64,000 bases of DNA from Neobacillus endophyticus (lineage in GTDB: Bacteria > Bacillota > Bacilli > Bacillales > Cytobacillaceae). The stretch spans positions 3,988,001-4,052,000 of the forward strand of contig NZ_JABRWH010000001.1 in NCBI RefSeq assembly GCF_013248975.1, in the 5' to 3' direction. The notes under the pieces were generated by a model. That model was given only the letters and a program-made list of their open reading frames with translations. It made no database searches and was not told the origin of the DNA. The position numbers and the translations under genes are program-made. Below, in pieces: positions 9,084 to 17,137 of this stretch; the stretch's first letter is position 1; every line of letters begins with the position of its first letter.

Positions 9084-9260
9084 ATTTCCAATTCCCCTCC
9101 AATGTATATGATCAATAAAAAGTATTCGTAAGCGGAGTGATATAGAATATGATGACAGGTTCCTTTACATAGATTTAACTTTCTTTAAACAATGAAAAGT
9201 TTAAGTAATTAGGAAAATAATTTTATTATGATGAAGATAGTCAATATATGATTTAATAAC

Positions 9261-9289
9261 TTGCAATGTTTCAATAAAAATGTTATTCT
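9261..9289 (+). promoter_or_regulatory. Promoter of the cold-shock gene
   Basis: TTGCAA (9261-9266), a 17-base spacer and TATTCT (9284-9289) form a sigma-A-like promoter. Transcription from here would give a leader of about 115 bases before the ATG at 9411, the long untranslated leader typical of cold-shock mRNAs. Confidence 0.6.
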
Positions 9290-9410
9290 AATTTAGAATT
9301 ATTTTTGTTCGGTGTAAAGGATTGTAATAGTAGTACTTTGCGTCTTGATGATCACTGAGAGCAAGGATAGTATTAAATTGTGTTTTTATACACAATGGGA
9401 GGCAACATAA

Positions 9411-9611
9411 ATGGAAAACGGTAAAGTTAAATGGTTCAACAGTGAAAAAGGTTTCGGATTCATCGAGCGCGAAGGCGGAGACGATGTATTCGTTCACTTC
9501 TCAGCGATTCAAGGTGAAGGCTACAAATCTTTAGAAGAAGGTCAACAAGTGACTTTTGATGTTGAACAAGGCCAACGCGGACCACAAGCTTCAAACGTTC
9601 GTAAAGCTTAA
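9411..9611 (+). CDS. Cold-shock protein (CspB/CspC/CspD family)
   Basis: A complete 66-residue cold-shock domain. RNP1 is KGFGFIE and RNP2 is VFVHFS, both intact, so single-stranded RNA/DNA binding is expected; these proteins act as RNA chaperones during cold shock and at stationary phase. GGGAGG lies 10 bases before the ATG. It is about equally close to B. subtilis CspB, CspC and CspD as remembered, so no single symbol is assigned. A long leader and a terminator at 9624-9657 make it monocistronic. Confidence 0.97.
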   Translation: MENGKVKWFNSEKGFGFIEREGGDDVFVHFSAIQGEGYKSLEEGQQVTFDVEQGQRGPQASNVRKA

Positions 9612-9623
9612 TCTAAAATATCC

Positions 9624-9657
9624 AAACAGGCTCTCTATTAGGGAGTCTGTTTTTTAT
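9624..9657 (+). terminator. Terminator of the cold-shock gene
   Basis: AACAGGCTC...GAGTCTGTT hairpin followed by TTTTTT, directly after the csp stop. Confidence 0.75.
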
Positions 9658-9998
9658 TTCCAAAAAAGAACCCTGCTCACGTATGAGCAGGGGCATGAAA
9701 AACAGTAAAACAAACGGTAAACAAAGTGTATCATAAATTGCTGACATTAACTAATTTATTTTGGAAATGATTATTTTATATAGATTTTTTTTTAGTGAAA
9801 TAGTGGGGATATTGGGTTGTTGCTAATCTAAATTCTGAATATAATTTTAAAAAATAGGTACCCAAAAGGGCACCCATTTTATATGGCAAAACAAATTGTT
9901 GATTTAATATAGTATATTCTATGGTTCGTAAATTGTTCACAAAAATTAATAGGTTGATATACTATTTTTTTATTCGCAATCAAAATCAAACATTAGGA
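9658..9998. other. AT-rich intergenic stretch with two hairpins
   Basis: No gene is seen. A perfect hairpin CCCTGCTCA/TGAGCAGGG lies at about 9672-9693 and, read on the minus strand, is followed by a T-rich run. A second hairpin (9845-9876) is the likely terminator of the minus-strand exosporium-like gene. The rest is AT-rich without clear signals. Confidence 0.5.
9845..9876 (-). terminator. Terminator of the exosporium-like gene
   Basis: On the minus strand GGTGCCC, loop TTTT and GGGTACC are followed by TATTTTTT. Confidence 0.55.
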
Positions 9999-10415
9999 TT
10001 AAACAATTGTCATCCCAGAAAAAGTGATTGGCCCTACAACTGTACCTTGATTTAACAATGGAGTTGGATTTAAGTTTGTAACTACTAATTGGTAGGAATG
10101 GTAACCTATTGGTACATTACGATCTGCAGCAGTAAAAGAAATACTGTCATTCTCACCGGCAGCTAGAGTAGATGATTCAATAGAAAAAATTACAGCAGTG
10201 TCTCTGATGATTTCAAATAGTAAATTGGGCACTCCTAATGTAGACTGAACTCCAACAACTGCCTCTAGTTCTACTACGTTGGTTGATGAACTAACAACAG
10301 CTAGTCCAAATGCAGCGAGTGTGATTATGGTAGGAGATGCGGGGACTGGACGGTTAATACTACCAGTACTAGTGGTAGGCGTACTAACGTTATAATCATC
10401 GATTATTTTAGGCAT
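9999..10415 (-). CDS. Exosporium protein C-like protein
   Basis: The 138 residues begin MPKIIDDYNVSTPTTS and continue with VPASPTIITLAAFGLAVV, then a beta-rich body ending GPITFSGMTIV. This layout (short KIIDYY-type start, PASP..TLA motif, C-terminal GPxTFSG) matches proteins annotated as exosporium protein C in spore formers, as remembered. It would be a structural protein of the outer spore layer. A strong AAGGAGGTGA ribosome site precedes the ATG. There is no signal peptide, as expected for mother-cell-assembled spore surface proteins. Confidence 0.65.
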   Translation of the reverse strand: MPKIIDDYNVSTPTTSTGSINRPVPASPTIITLAAFGLAVVSSSTNVVELEAVVGVQSTLGVPNLLFEIIRDTAVIFSIESSTLAAGENDSISFTAADRNVPIGYHSYQLVVTNLNPTPLLNQGTVVGPITFSGMTIV

Positions 10416-10572
10416 TCTCTCACCTCCTTTTCTCTATATCCTATGTAACACCGATTATATTGATTGGATTGATATCTTTAATAAATTTACACATTTTATT
10501 TATAATAATAACGAAATTTGTTAATGGAAGATTCAACTATAGACCTATGTCTGCCGGTATTAAAATGGAAAA

Positions 10573-11070
10573 TTAACTATAGCCTTTTTGCCTTATATCA
10601 ATCCATCTTACAACACCTATGAAAAACCTTGTCATTAATGATTTAATTGTTACCCCCAAAAATGAATGATACCATTTCCATCCGTGATTCCATCTAATTA
10701 AATCCGTTTTCCTAACTGCCCAAAACTCAATACAAAACATTGGAATTGTAAAAAATAAAGTCTTTAAGGCAATAACTAATGGTTTATCTTTCATGGTTAT
10801 TTGATTATAAATCACTGTCATGGTTGGGTAGATCAAATAATCAAACAAAACATGTGTCTTAAATCTCTTATGGAGCAATCTAACAGGGTATTCAACAGTT
10901 CTTTTTTCCGTTAGATAATTATCTGCAAGGCTATTGGTGACAGCATTAAATAAATATGCCAATAGCCAATCTTTAATAGGTCTTTTCCTTATAAGTACGG
11001 GAAATAACAAAATGAGGTTAATAATTAGAATCGTTTTTAGGAATGTTATTTCAAATTTATTCTTCTTCAA
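10573..11070 (-). CDS. CBO0543-family membrane protein (second of a tandem pair)
   Basis: A 165-residue protein with about four hydrophobic segments (near 10-25, 85-105, 110-125 and 138-155) and the family-like motif RWNHGWKWYHS. Function of the family is unknown. The start is TTG preceded by GGAGGAAG. It begins 15 bases after the stop of the upstream paralogue-like gene, so the two are probably cotranscribed. Confidence 0.65.
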   Translation of the reverse strand: MKKNKFEITFLKTILIINLILLFPVLIRKRPIKDWLLAYLFNAVTNSLADNYLTEKRTVEYPVRLLHKRFKTHVLFDYLIYPTMTVIYNQITMKDKPLVIALKTLFFTIPMFCIEFWAVRKTDLIRWNHGWKWYHSFLGVTIKSLMTRFFIGVVRWIDIRQKGYS

Positions 11071-11085
11071 ATGGCTTCCTCCGTT

Positions 11086-11637
11086 TTATATGTAGTCGAA
11101 ACATATCAACCAGAAAAGAGTACACGGAACACTTAATAATATTGCTATTTTGTAATTTACAAAATGTAGTCTTAACATAGTGAACATTTGTATATCAAAG
11201 AGTAATGACCACCAAATATTCCAACCGTGATAATATTTAAAGCCTTGAAAAAATTCTGCACCAATCCATTCCAATAAAAAAAGTATCAAACTCCAACCAA
11301 TCACATAATGAATTTTTTCCTTTCTTTTTTCAGGGAATTTAGATAAGTAAACAAATATTAAAGGAATGATAACTAAAAAGTTTTGGATAAAAAAAGAAAT
11401 CTCCGCATTGAAAAAGTTCCCATCAGTTGTTTTCCATAAATGGAACTGATATAGAGCGACTAGTTTATAGGTTAGATTTCCTATTGCTACATATAACAAT
11501 GTCGGATAATATTCAAAAAAGTTCTTCCAATCACCCCAACGCCATGCCGCTAATAAAAATATAACTGAGAGAATGATTTCAAAAATGGGGCTCACCCCTA
11601 CTTTTTTCCCTAAAATTATTATGCGAATTGCTTTCAA
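11086..11637 (-). CDS. CBO0543-family membrane protein (first of a tandem pair)
   Basis: A 183-residue protein with about five hydrophobic segments and the motif YYHGWNIWWS, which parallels NHGWKWYHS in the next gene, so the two probably share a family. The TTG at 11637 has no clear ribosome site; an in-frame GTG 13 codons later, just before SPIFEIILSV, is a possible alternative start. Function unknown. Confidence 0.6.
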   Translation of the reverse strand: MKAIRIIILGKKVGVSPIFEIILSVIFLLAAWRWGDWKNFFEYYPTLLYVAIGNLTYKLVALYQFHLWKTTDGNFFNAEISFFIQNFLVIIPLIFVYLSKFPEKRKEKIHYVIGWSLILFLLEWIGAEFFQGFKYYHGWNIWWSLLFDIQMFTMLRLHFVNYKIAILLSVPCTLFWLICFDYI

Positions 11638-11652
11638 TAAAAATACTTACTA

Positions 11653-11742
11653 TGTGTAAAACATGGTAAATTTGATATTGTCCTTACTCATACAAGAGGT
11701 CAAGTTGGTGCGTTAGGCGCAATGCTTGGTGATAATCTGTAA
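11653..11742 (+). pseudogene. C-terminal remnant of an unidentified gene
   Basis: One plus-strand frame reads KHGKFDIVLTHTRGQVGAL and ends GAMLGDNL before a TAA at 11740, with no start or upstream gene body. A terminator-like hairpin (11786-11820) follows. It looks like the preserved tail of a deleted gene; its family is not recognised. Confidence 0.4.
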
Positions 11743-11785
11743 AAAGTTCAAGAAAGCTTCGCTGAATCAAATAAAGTGAATGAAA

Positions 11786-11820
11786 TACCCTTCTCAATGA
11801 AGAGGGGAAATTTTTTTTTA
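11786..11820 (+). terminator. Terminator downstream of the remnant
   Basis: CCCTTCTC and GAAGAGGGG form an imperfect hairpin followed by a run of nine or more T residues. Confidence 0.6.
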
Positions 11821-11948
11821 GATATATTAGCAAAAAATACCTATATTTACCTAATGTAATATTGTTTACAATATGTTGCAGGTGTTTTGATTTACATATT
11901 TAAACAAATGAGAATTAGAAATGACTGATTCTAGGTGGATATTAGCAC

Positions 11949-12359
11949 ATGGATGTAAAATATATCCGATCTGATTGGAAGAAGATACAAGATGGGATTG
12001 GGGATTTGATTGTCCTTGGTCGCTTGAGCAAAGGGATGATTGATAGTTTAAAAGATATAAGTGACAATCTGGATAATACCAAAGAGGCGATCAGGTTATA
12101 TGATCATGATGGGGTCATTCTTCTTCAGCACGAGAGCCTAAATAGCAAATATCAAAATCTGTATGAGGACTTTGATATTCTGCATTCATTTACCTGCAAG
12201 GTCGGGGATATTGTCGAACGTACAATTGACGGGCCATTCTACGAAGTTATAGACGCCTTTGTGGAGGCAATGAGGGACTTAGATATTTCCAATTACACCA
12301 CAACGAATCGAATTGGCGCCACAGAAACAAAGATTGTCTATGAAGGATATAGCGAGTAA
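11949..12359 (+). CDS. Hypothetical helical protein
   Basis: A 136-residue protein that appears to be largely alpha-helical: MDVKYIRSDWKKIQDGIGD, then LKDISDNLDNTKEAIRLY, then EDFDILHSFTCKVGDIV. It ends in a Tyr/Glu tail. The heptad-like helices recall N-terminal targeting regions of type VII secretion substrates, but no WXG or LXG motif is present, so this is only an impression. There is no clear ribosome site before the ATG. It lies among gene remnants, so it may itself be a surviving N-terminal piece. Confidence 0.45.
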   Translation: MDVKYIRSDWKKIQDGIGDLIVLGRLSKGMIDSLKDISDNLDNTKEAIRLYDHDGVILLQHESLNSKYQNLYEDFDILHSFTCKVGDIVERTIDGPFYEVIDAFVEAMRDLDISNYTTTNRIGATETKIVYEGYSE

Positions 12360-12398
12360 AACAGAGTTCAAAATTGACGATTTATTTAATGGAGATAA

Positions 12399-12512
12399 CT
12401 TCTATTCGCAGCTAATGAAATGCAGTTGAATCAACCCTATATGGCACAACCAGTAGTGCAAGGTAAATTTGTGGAATCTACAACTTCAACTGATTATACT
12501 CAGCAATTATAA
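12399..12512 (+). pseudogene. C-terminal remnant resembling a spore coat protein tail
   Basis: A frame with no start reads ANEMQLNQPYMAQPVVQGKF then VESTTSTDYTQQL before TAA at 12510. The Gln/Asn/Met/Pro-rich tail resembles C-termini of CotF-type coat proteins as remembered. A stop directly precedes the frame (12396-12398), so only the end survives. Confidence 0.4.
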
Positions 12513-12515
12513 ATT

Positions 12516-12550
12516 AAGCCCTCTTACTCATTAGTAGGAGGGCTTTAATT
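12516..12550. terminator. Bidirectional terminator
   Basis: AAGCCCTC (12516-12523) pairs with GAGGGCTT (12538-12545), with T-rich sequence on one side and A-rich on the other. It separates the plus-strand remnant from the minus-strand GerPB-like gene. Confidence 0.65.
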
Positions 12551-12758
12551 TTATTCCACGTACTGGTGATTGTAATGGGACAGCTGGAGCTAACTGTAAT
12601 TGAGATAGAGGTTGAGCAGCTATGGAATATCCAAATTTCTGTAGTTCTGAATATCTTTTAATAACACCGGAAGTACCGATTTGCAAAACTGCTGTATTAC
12701 CCATTTCACCTATTTTCAAAAAATTGATTTTAATTCTTTGTCGAAGATATTGATCCAT
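12531..12758 (-). CDS. GerPB-family spore germination protein
   Basis: The core IKINFLKIGEMGNTAVLQIGTSGVIK (given here by its key part NTAVLQIGTSGVIK) followed by SELQKFGYS matches GerPB, a ~70-residue spore protein needed for germinant access. The C-terminal PAVPLQSP is also GerPB-like. ATG codons at 12764 and 12758 and a GTG at 12767 are all in frame; AAAGGGTG best serves the ATG at 12758 (75 residues). As with the GerPF-like gene at 8.3 kb, it stands outside a gerP operon. Confidence 0.7.
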   Translation of the reverse strand: MDQYLRQRIKINFLKIGEMGNTAVLQIGTSGVIKRYSELQKFGYSIAAQPLSQLQLAPAVPLQSPVRGIKLKPSY

Positions 12759-12830
12759 ATTCATCACCCTTTATGATTATATGCGCATGCTTTAAGTTCT
12801 AGGCTTATCTAATCAAAAGTGGTTTTTCTG

Positions 12831-12962
12831 TTAAAATGGCAAATAATCTTCAGCAATAAAATCTCGTTTTTTCCACTCTTCGTCTTCTAACTTCAAAATC
12901 AAATCTGTTATATTTTCATCCCCATTAGCAATGACTTTTTCAAGTTGGGCTTGGTAAGACAT
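12831..12962 (-). CDS. Small ORF, possibly frameshifted at its 5' end
   Basis: A 43-residue frame starts MSYQAQLEKVIANGDEN and ends KKRDFIAEDYLPF, charged and plausible as a protein. Its own ATG has a poor ribosome site. A second frame just upstream starts MKSKRLTCRQVNEES after AGGTGA and runs into it out of phase. One base change would join them into a ~58-residue protein, so this may be a single frameshifted gene. No family recognised. Confidence 0.4.
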   Translation of the reverse strand: MSYQAQLEKVIANGDENITDLILKLEDEEWKKRDFIAEDYLPF

Positions 12963-13106
12963 GATTCTTCATTAACTTGTCTACAAGTAAGTCTTTTACT
13001 CTTCATTTTACGTCACCTCAAGTACATTTTTATTAAGAAAATGTAGGCAACGTATCGACAAATTTTAGGCTTAATATGTTGGATATTTAAATAGTTTTTA
13101 CAACAG

Positions 13107-14437
13107 TTATGCTAGCGTTTGACCAGGATTTTTTTCGGCTGTACTTTGAACTTTAACTACGTCTTTTTGCTTCATTGGTTTTAGCATATTTAAAACGATG
13201 TTTAGAAAAATAGCAGTTAAGCTTCCCGAAACAATACCGCTGTTGGTTAGAATTTTTACACTTTCAGGAAGGTGGTCAAATAAATTAGGAACGGTTGTGA
13301 CGCCTAAACCCATTACAATAGAACATGCGATAATTAATAAATTTTCTTGTGAGGAAAAGTCTACTTTACTTAACATCTTAATTCCAGATGAAACTACCAT
13401 ACCAAACATGGCTACCATAGCTCCGCCAAGAACCGATGTTGGAATAACGGTTGTTAAAGCGGCGATTTTAGGGACAAAACCTAGGAAGATTAAAATACCA
13501 GCAACTGTAAAAATAACTCTTTTTTCTTTTACTCCAGAGAACTGGACAAGCCCTACATTTTGAGAATACGTCGTATAAGGGAAAGAATTGAACAGGGCCC
13601 CGATCACACTTGCCAGCCCTTCTGCACGATAGCCTTTGACAAGATCGTCGGCTGTAAGCTTTCTACCCGTGATATCACTCAAGGCAAAATAAACACCGGT
13701 TGATTCTACTAGACTAACAATGGCAACAAGAGTCATGGTTATAATTGGTGCTATTTCAAATGAGGGAGCAGAAAAATAAAGTGGTTTAACAAAATGAAAC
13801 CAAGAGGCTTCCCCAACCGCTGAAAAATTTACTTTCCCCATAAATGAAGCTGCAATTGTCCCAGCCATTAAACCTAATAAAATGGAGATCGCACGGACAA
13901 AGCCTTTGGAAAAACGATAAAGAATAATAATAAACAGTAATGTACCGAATGCAAGGGCGATATTTGATACTGACCCAAAATCCTTGCTGCCTTGGCCGCC
14001 GGCAACGTCATTCATAGCCACAGGAATTAGTGTAAGACCAATAATAGTAACGACTGAACCTGTTACAACCGGAGGAAAAAAGCGAATGATTTTTCCAAAG
14101 AATTTAGCTATTAGCATGACAATGATACCGGAGACAAGAATCGATCCATAGACGGCTGATAAACCATATTGTCCGCCAATGGCAATGATCGGTCCAACTG
14201 CAGTAAAGGTACACCCTAATACGATAGGAAGACCAATTCCAAAATAATGGTTTTGCCAAACTTGCAATAATGTTGCAATCCCACTAGTCAGAATATCAAG
14301 TGAAACTAAATAGGCTAATTGACTCGCTGAAAAATGAAGTGCTCCCCCGATTATAAGAGGGACGATGACGGCCCCGGCATACATAGCTAGTACATGTTGA
14401 ATTCCTAGTGATGCTGTTTTCAATGGATGCTGTTTCA

Positions 14438-14438
<1 letters not shown>
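13107..14438 (-). CDS. pbuX: Xanthine permease
   Basis: A 443-residue nucleobase:cation symporter-2 family transporter with about 12-14 hydrophobic segments. It begins GIQHVLAMYAGAVIVPLIIG, the typical NCS2 first-helix region, and carries the conserved later motif VESTGVYFALSDITGR. The start ATG overlaps the xpt stop by one base (TAATG), so uptake and salvage of xanthine are translationally coupled. Expression should follow the upstream guanine riboswitch and PurR site. The gene order xpt-pbuX is the same as in B. subtilis. Confidence 0.95.
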
Positions 14439-15112
<674 letters not shown>

Positions 15113-15171
15113 AAAATTGTCCAAAACGGTTAGTCTTTAACCATTTGACAATGTAACGGAATTTGGACATT

Positions 15172-15246
15172 ACCTACTCATAGTCAGATTGTTAACGGCA
15201 ATCTGGTAGAAACTTGCGGGCCATATCCCCGCGATTATATGAGCGA
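15172..15246 (-). promoter_or_regulatory. Purine riboswitch aptamer, guanine class
   Basis: Read on the minus strand, the conserved junction and loop elements are present: ATATAATCGCGGGGATATGG, then GCAAGTTTCTACCAG, then CTGACTATGAG, closed by P1 (CTCAT with ATGAG). The J3/1 base corresponding to position 74 is C (GACTATG), which specifies guanine/hypoxanthine rather than adenine. Ligand binding would favour the terminator at 15050-15112 and shut off xpt-pbuX. Confidence 0.95.
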
Positions 15247-15310
15247 TACTTCATTAAATTTAAAACTATTATATCTCATGGCAAAATAGCAAAGCAATCA
15301 CTTTTTTGTT

Positions 15311-15356
15311 AAAAAACGAATAATGAAGAATTATAAAGTCGTTTTGTTCGGCTTTT
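15311..15356 (-). promoter_or_regulatory. PurR operator (PurBox pair) upstream of xpt
   Basis: On the minus strand AAAAGCCGAACAAAAC matches a PurBox (CCGAAC core with A/T flanks), and a weaker inverted copy ATTATTCGTTTTTT follows about 17 bases later. PurR-controlled Bacillus operons, including xpt, carry such inverted pairs near the promoter. Confidence 0.65.
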
Positions 15357-15399
15357 GTAAGCATTTCCAGCATTTATAGTAGAGGAGATAAAATATGAT

Positions 15400-15413
15400 T
15401 GAATGTTCATTCA
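15400..15413. promoter_or_regulatory. Short dyad upstream of the nitronate monooxygenase gene
   Basis: TGAATG-TT-CATTCA is an inverted repeat with 6-base arms in the promoter region. The arms resemble those of TetR-type operators such as FadR boxes but the spacer is four bases shorter, so the regulator is unknown. Confidence 0.35.
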
Positions 15414-15476
15414 TTATAAAGTACGATTAATGCGAGAGTCCAATTCAGAAAATTCAAAATAGAAGGAGTGATTTGA

Positions 15477-16472
15477 ATGAAAAAATCAATTCCAGAGGAA
15501 TGGTGGGGGCAACTGAGGCTTCCGGTCATCTCAGCACCTATGTTTTTGGTGTCAGGCACCGAACTTGTTAAAGCCTGTTGTGTAAATGGAGTAATTGGTT
15601 CCTTTCCTGCACCAAATGCTAGGCCGATTGAAGTTCTTGATCAATGGATGGGTGATTTAAATGATGCATTGGAGGAGGCAAGGGCAAATGAGCCTAATCG
15701 GAAGATTGCTCCGTGGGCGATTAATATGGTTGTACATAGTTCTTATAGCAGGCTTCAAGATGAGTTGGAATTGATTAAAAAGCATAAACCTCCATTGGTA
15801 ATTACATCACTAGGCAGCCCGAAACAGGTTGTTGAAATCGTTCATGAATATGGAGGTCTGGTATTTTCAGATGTAAGTGACGTTCAGTTTGCAAAAAAAG
15901 CAGCAGAAGCCGGTGTCGATGGTCTGATTTTAGTGGCAAGCGGAGCTGGCGGCCATGCTGGTCATATAAACAGTTTTGCCTTTGTGGATATGGTTCGTTC
16001 TTTCTGGGAGGGAATGATCGTGCTTGCTGGCGCAATTTCAACTGGGAAAGGGATCTTGGCTGCTCAAGCAGCAGGAGCAGACCTTGCCTATATGGGTACA
16101 AGGTTTATTGTGTCAACTGAAAGTATGGTAAAGGAGGAATACAGGGAAATGCTTGTGGATGCCACACATGAAGACATCATCCTAACGGATGCGTTTTCAG
16201 GTGTAAACGCTAATATGCTGAAACCGAGTATAAAGAAAGCAGGGCTGGATCCTGAACGATTAGCGAAAAAAGATCGAGTAGACTTTGATGACATGCAAAA
16301 GGATCAAAACGCGAAAGCTTGGCGTGATATTTGGTCAGCAGGCCATGGGGTTGGAGCAATAGATCGTATAGAATCAACGGCAGAAATTATCTGCCGTTTG
16401 GAACAGGAATATAGATCAGCCCTCGATAATGTGAATCTTTGCGCCTCAAAAATTCATAATGTAAGTGTTTAA
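15477..16472 (+). CDS. Nitronate monooxygenase-like NAD(P)H-dependent flavin oxidoreductase
   Basis: A 331-residue FMN-dependent TIM-barrel enzyme of the 2-nitropropane dioxygenase/nitronate monooxygenase family, which oxidises toxic alkyl nitronates. The N-terminal LPVISAPMFLVSG, the glycine-rich GAGGHAGH with the catalytic His (about residue 158), and the phosphate-binding AAGADLAYMGTRF are present. AGAAGGAG lies ahead of the ATG. The residue after VSG is Thr, where Pro is commoner in homologues as remembered; the change creates the 13-base motif GGTGTCAGGCACC also found at 53.6 kb. Some close relatives act as enoyl-ACP reductases or other flavin enzymes, so substrate is tentative. Confidence 0.88.
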   Translation: MKKSIPEEWWGQLRLPVISAPMFLVSGTELVKACCVNGVIGSFPAPNARPIEVLDQWMGDLNDALEEARANEPNRKIAPWAINMVVHSSYSRLQDELELIKKHKPPLVITSLGSPKQVVEIVHEYGGLVFSDVSDVQFAKKAAEAGVDGLILVASGAGGHAGHINSFAFVDMVRSFWEGMIVLAGAISTGKGILAAQAAGADLAYMGTRFIVSTESMVKEEYREMLVDATHEDIILTDAFSGVNANMLKPSIKKAGLDPERLAKKDRVDFDDMQKDQNAKAWRDIWSAGHGVGAIDRIESTAEIICRLEQEYRSALDNVNLCASKIHNVSV

Positions 16473-16475
16473 ACT

Positions 16476-16520
16476 AAAAGAAGAACCTTCTCCAATCAAC
16501 TGGATAGGTTCTTCTTTTTC
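16476..16520. terminator. Bidirectional terminator
   Basis: AAGAAGAACC (16478-16487) pairs with GGTTCTTCTT (16507-16516), followed by T on the plus strand and preceded by A. It serves the flavin oxidoreductase and the convergent membrane-protein gene, whose stop it overlaps. Confidence 0.7.
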
Positions 16521-16798
16521 TTTTGTACCATTTTAACGACTTTATAGCCTGGTCTAAGTTTAATTCTTTTTGTTTCCGCGTCTGTTTTTATTTGATATAA
16601 CGTATATTTTCTTGGTTCATGCTCAAGTATATCAACTTTTTTAATCGTTTCATTGCGAAAATACTTGTGAATTTTTTTTAATTGTTTTTCCGGCTTTTCG
16701 CCATATAAGAAATCGTAAGCGATCATTGATGAATAAATTAGAATTCCACCTACAATACATGTATAAATTAGGCTGTTTAATAAATCCAAGGGAAACAT
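16496..16798 (-). CDS. Small membrane protein of unknown function
   Basis: A 100-residue protein with one hydrophobic segment (about residues 8-30, LIYTCIVGGILIYSSMIAYD) and a basic cytoplasmic tail ending KMVQKKKKNLSS. A ribosome site (AGAGGATG) precedes the ATG. No family recognised. Confidence 0.6.
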   Translation of the reverse strand: MFPLDLLNSLIYTCIVGGILIYSSMIAYDFLYGEKPEKQLKKIHKYFRNETIKKVDILEHEPRKYTLYQIKTDAETKRIKLRPGYKVVKMVQKKKKNLSS

Positions 16799-17137
16799 CC
16801 TCTCTTCAAATCAGTATTACTATACTATAGTACAATAGAATCGTTTTTTAAAGAAGCTGAAAATGGATAATCTAAAATAAGCATAAAAAATTTTAAAAAT
16901 TGTCCACTAGGTATGAACATTTTTGAAAAAGTGTGATAAAGTATAGTATGTAAATCCTTTAACAAAGCGGTTTATAAGCGATTTAGGTGTCCACCTCAGG
17001 CGGACGAATGTGTTTTTTGAATGGAAAAATATTTGTCATAATTTTACCGCCGCTGAGAATAACGGATAAAATGAAAACGTTTCATCATTAACGACTATAT
17101 GTATGATCTTGTTCAGGCGAAAGAGGGGGAATTGAAC
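16799..17137 (+). promoter_or_regulatory. Leader region of kbl-tdh with a possible structured element and a cre-like site
   Basis: No gene fits these ~340 bases. At about 16995-17015 the sequence GGTGTCCACCTCAGGCGGAC can form a local hairpin, and its CTCAGGCGG part can alternatively pair with CCGCCGCTGAG about 45 bases downstream (17047-17057). That is the look of an attenuator, but it matches no riboswitch or T-box known to me. TGAAAACGTTTCA at 17072-17084 is one base short of a perfect cre, so CcpA control is possible. Confidence 0.4.

Noticed and set aside
16799..17137. T-box or glycine riboswitch upstream of kbl-tdh
   Set aside because: No GGTGGTACCGCG-type T-box or glycine-aptamer core is present; only unclassified pairings were seen.
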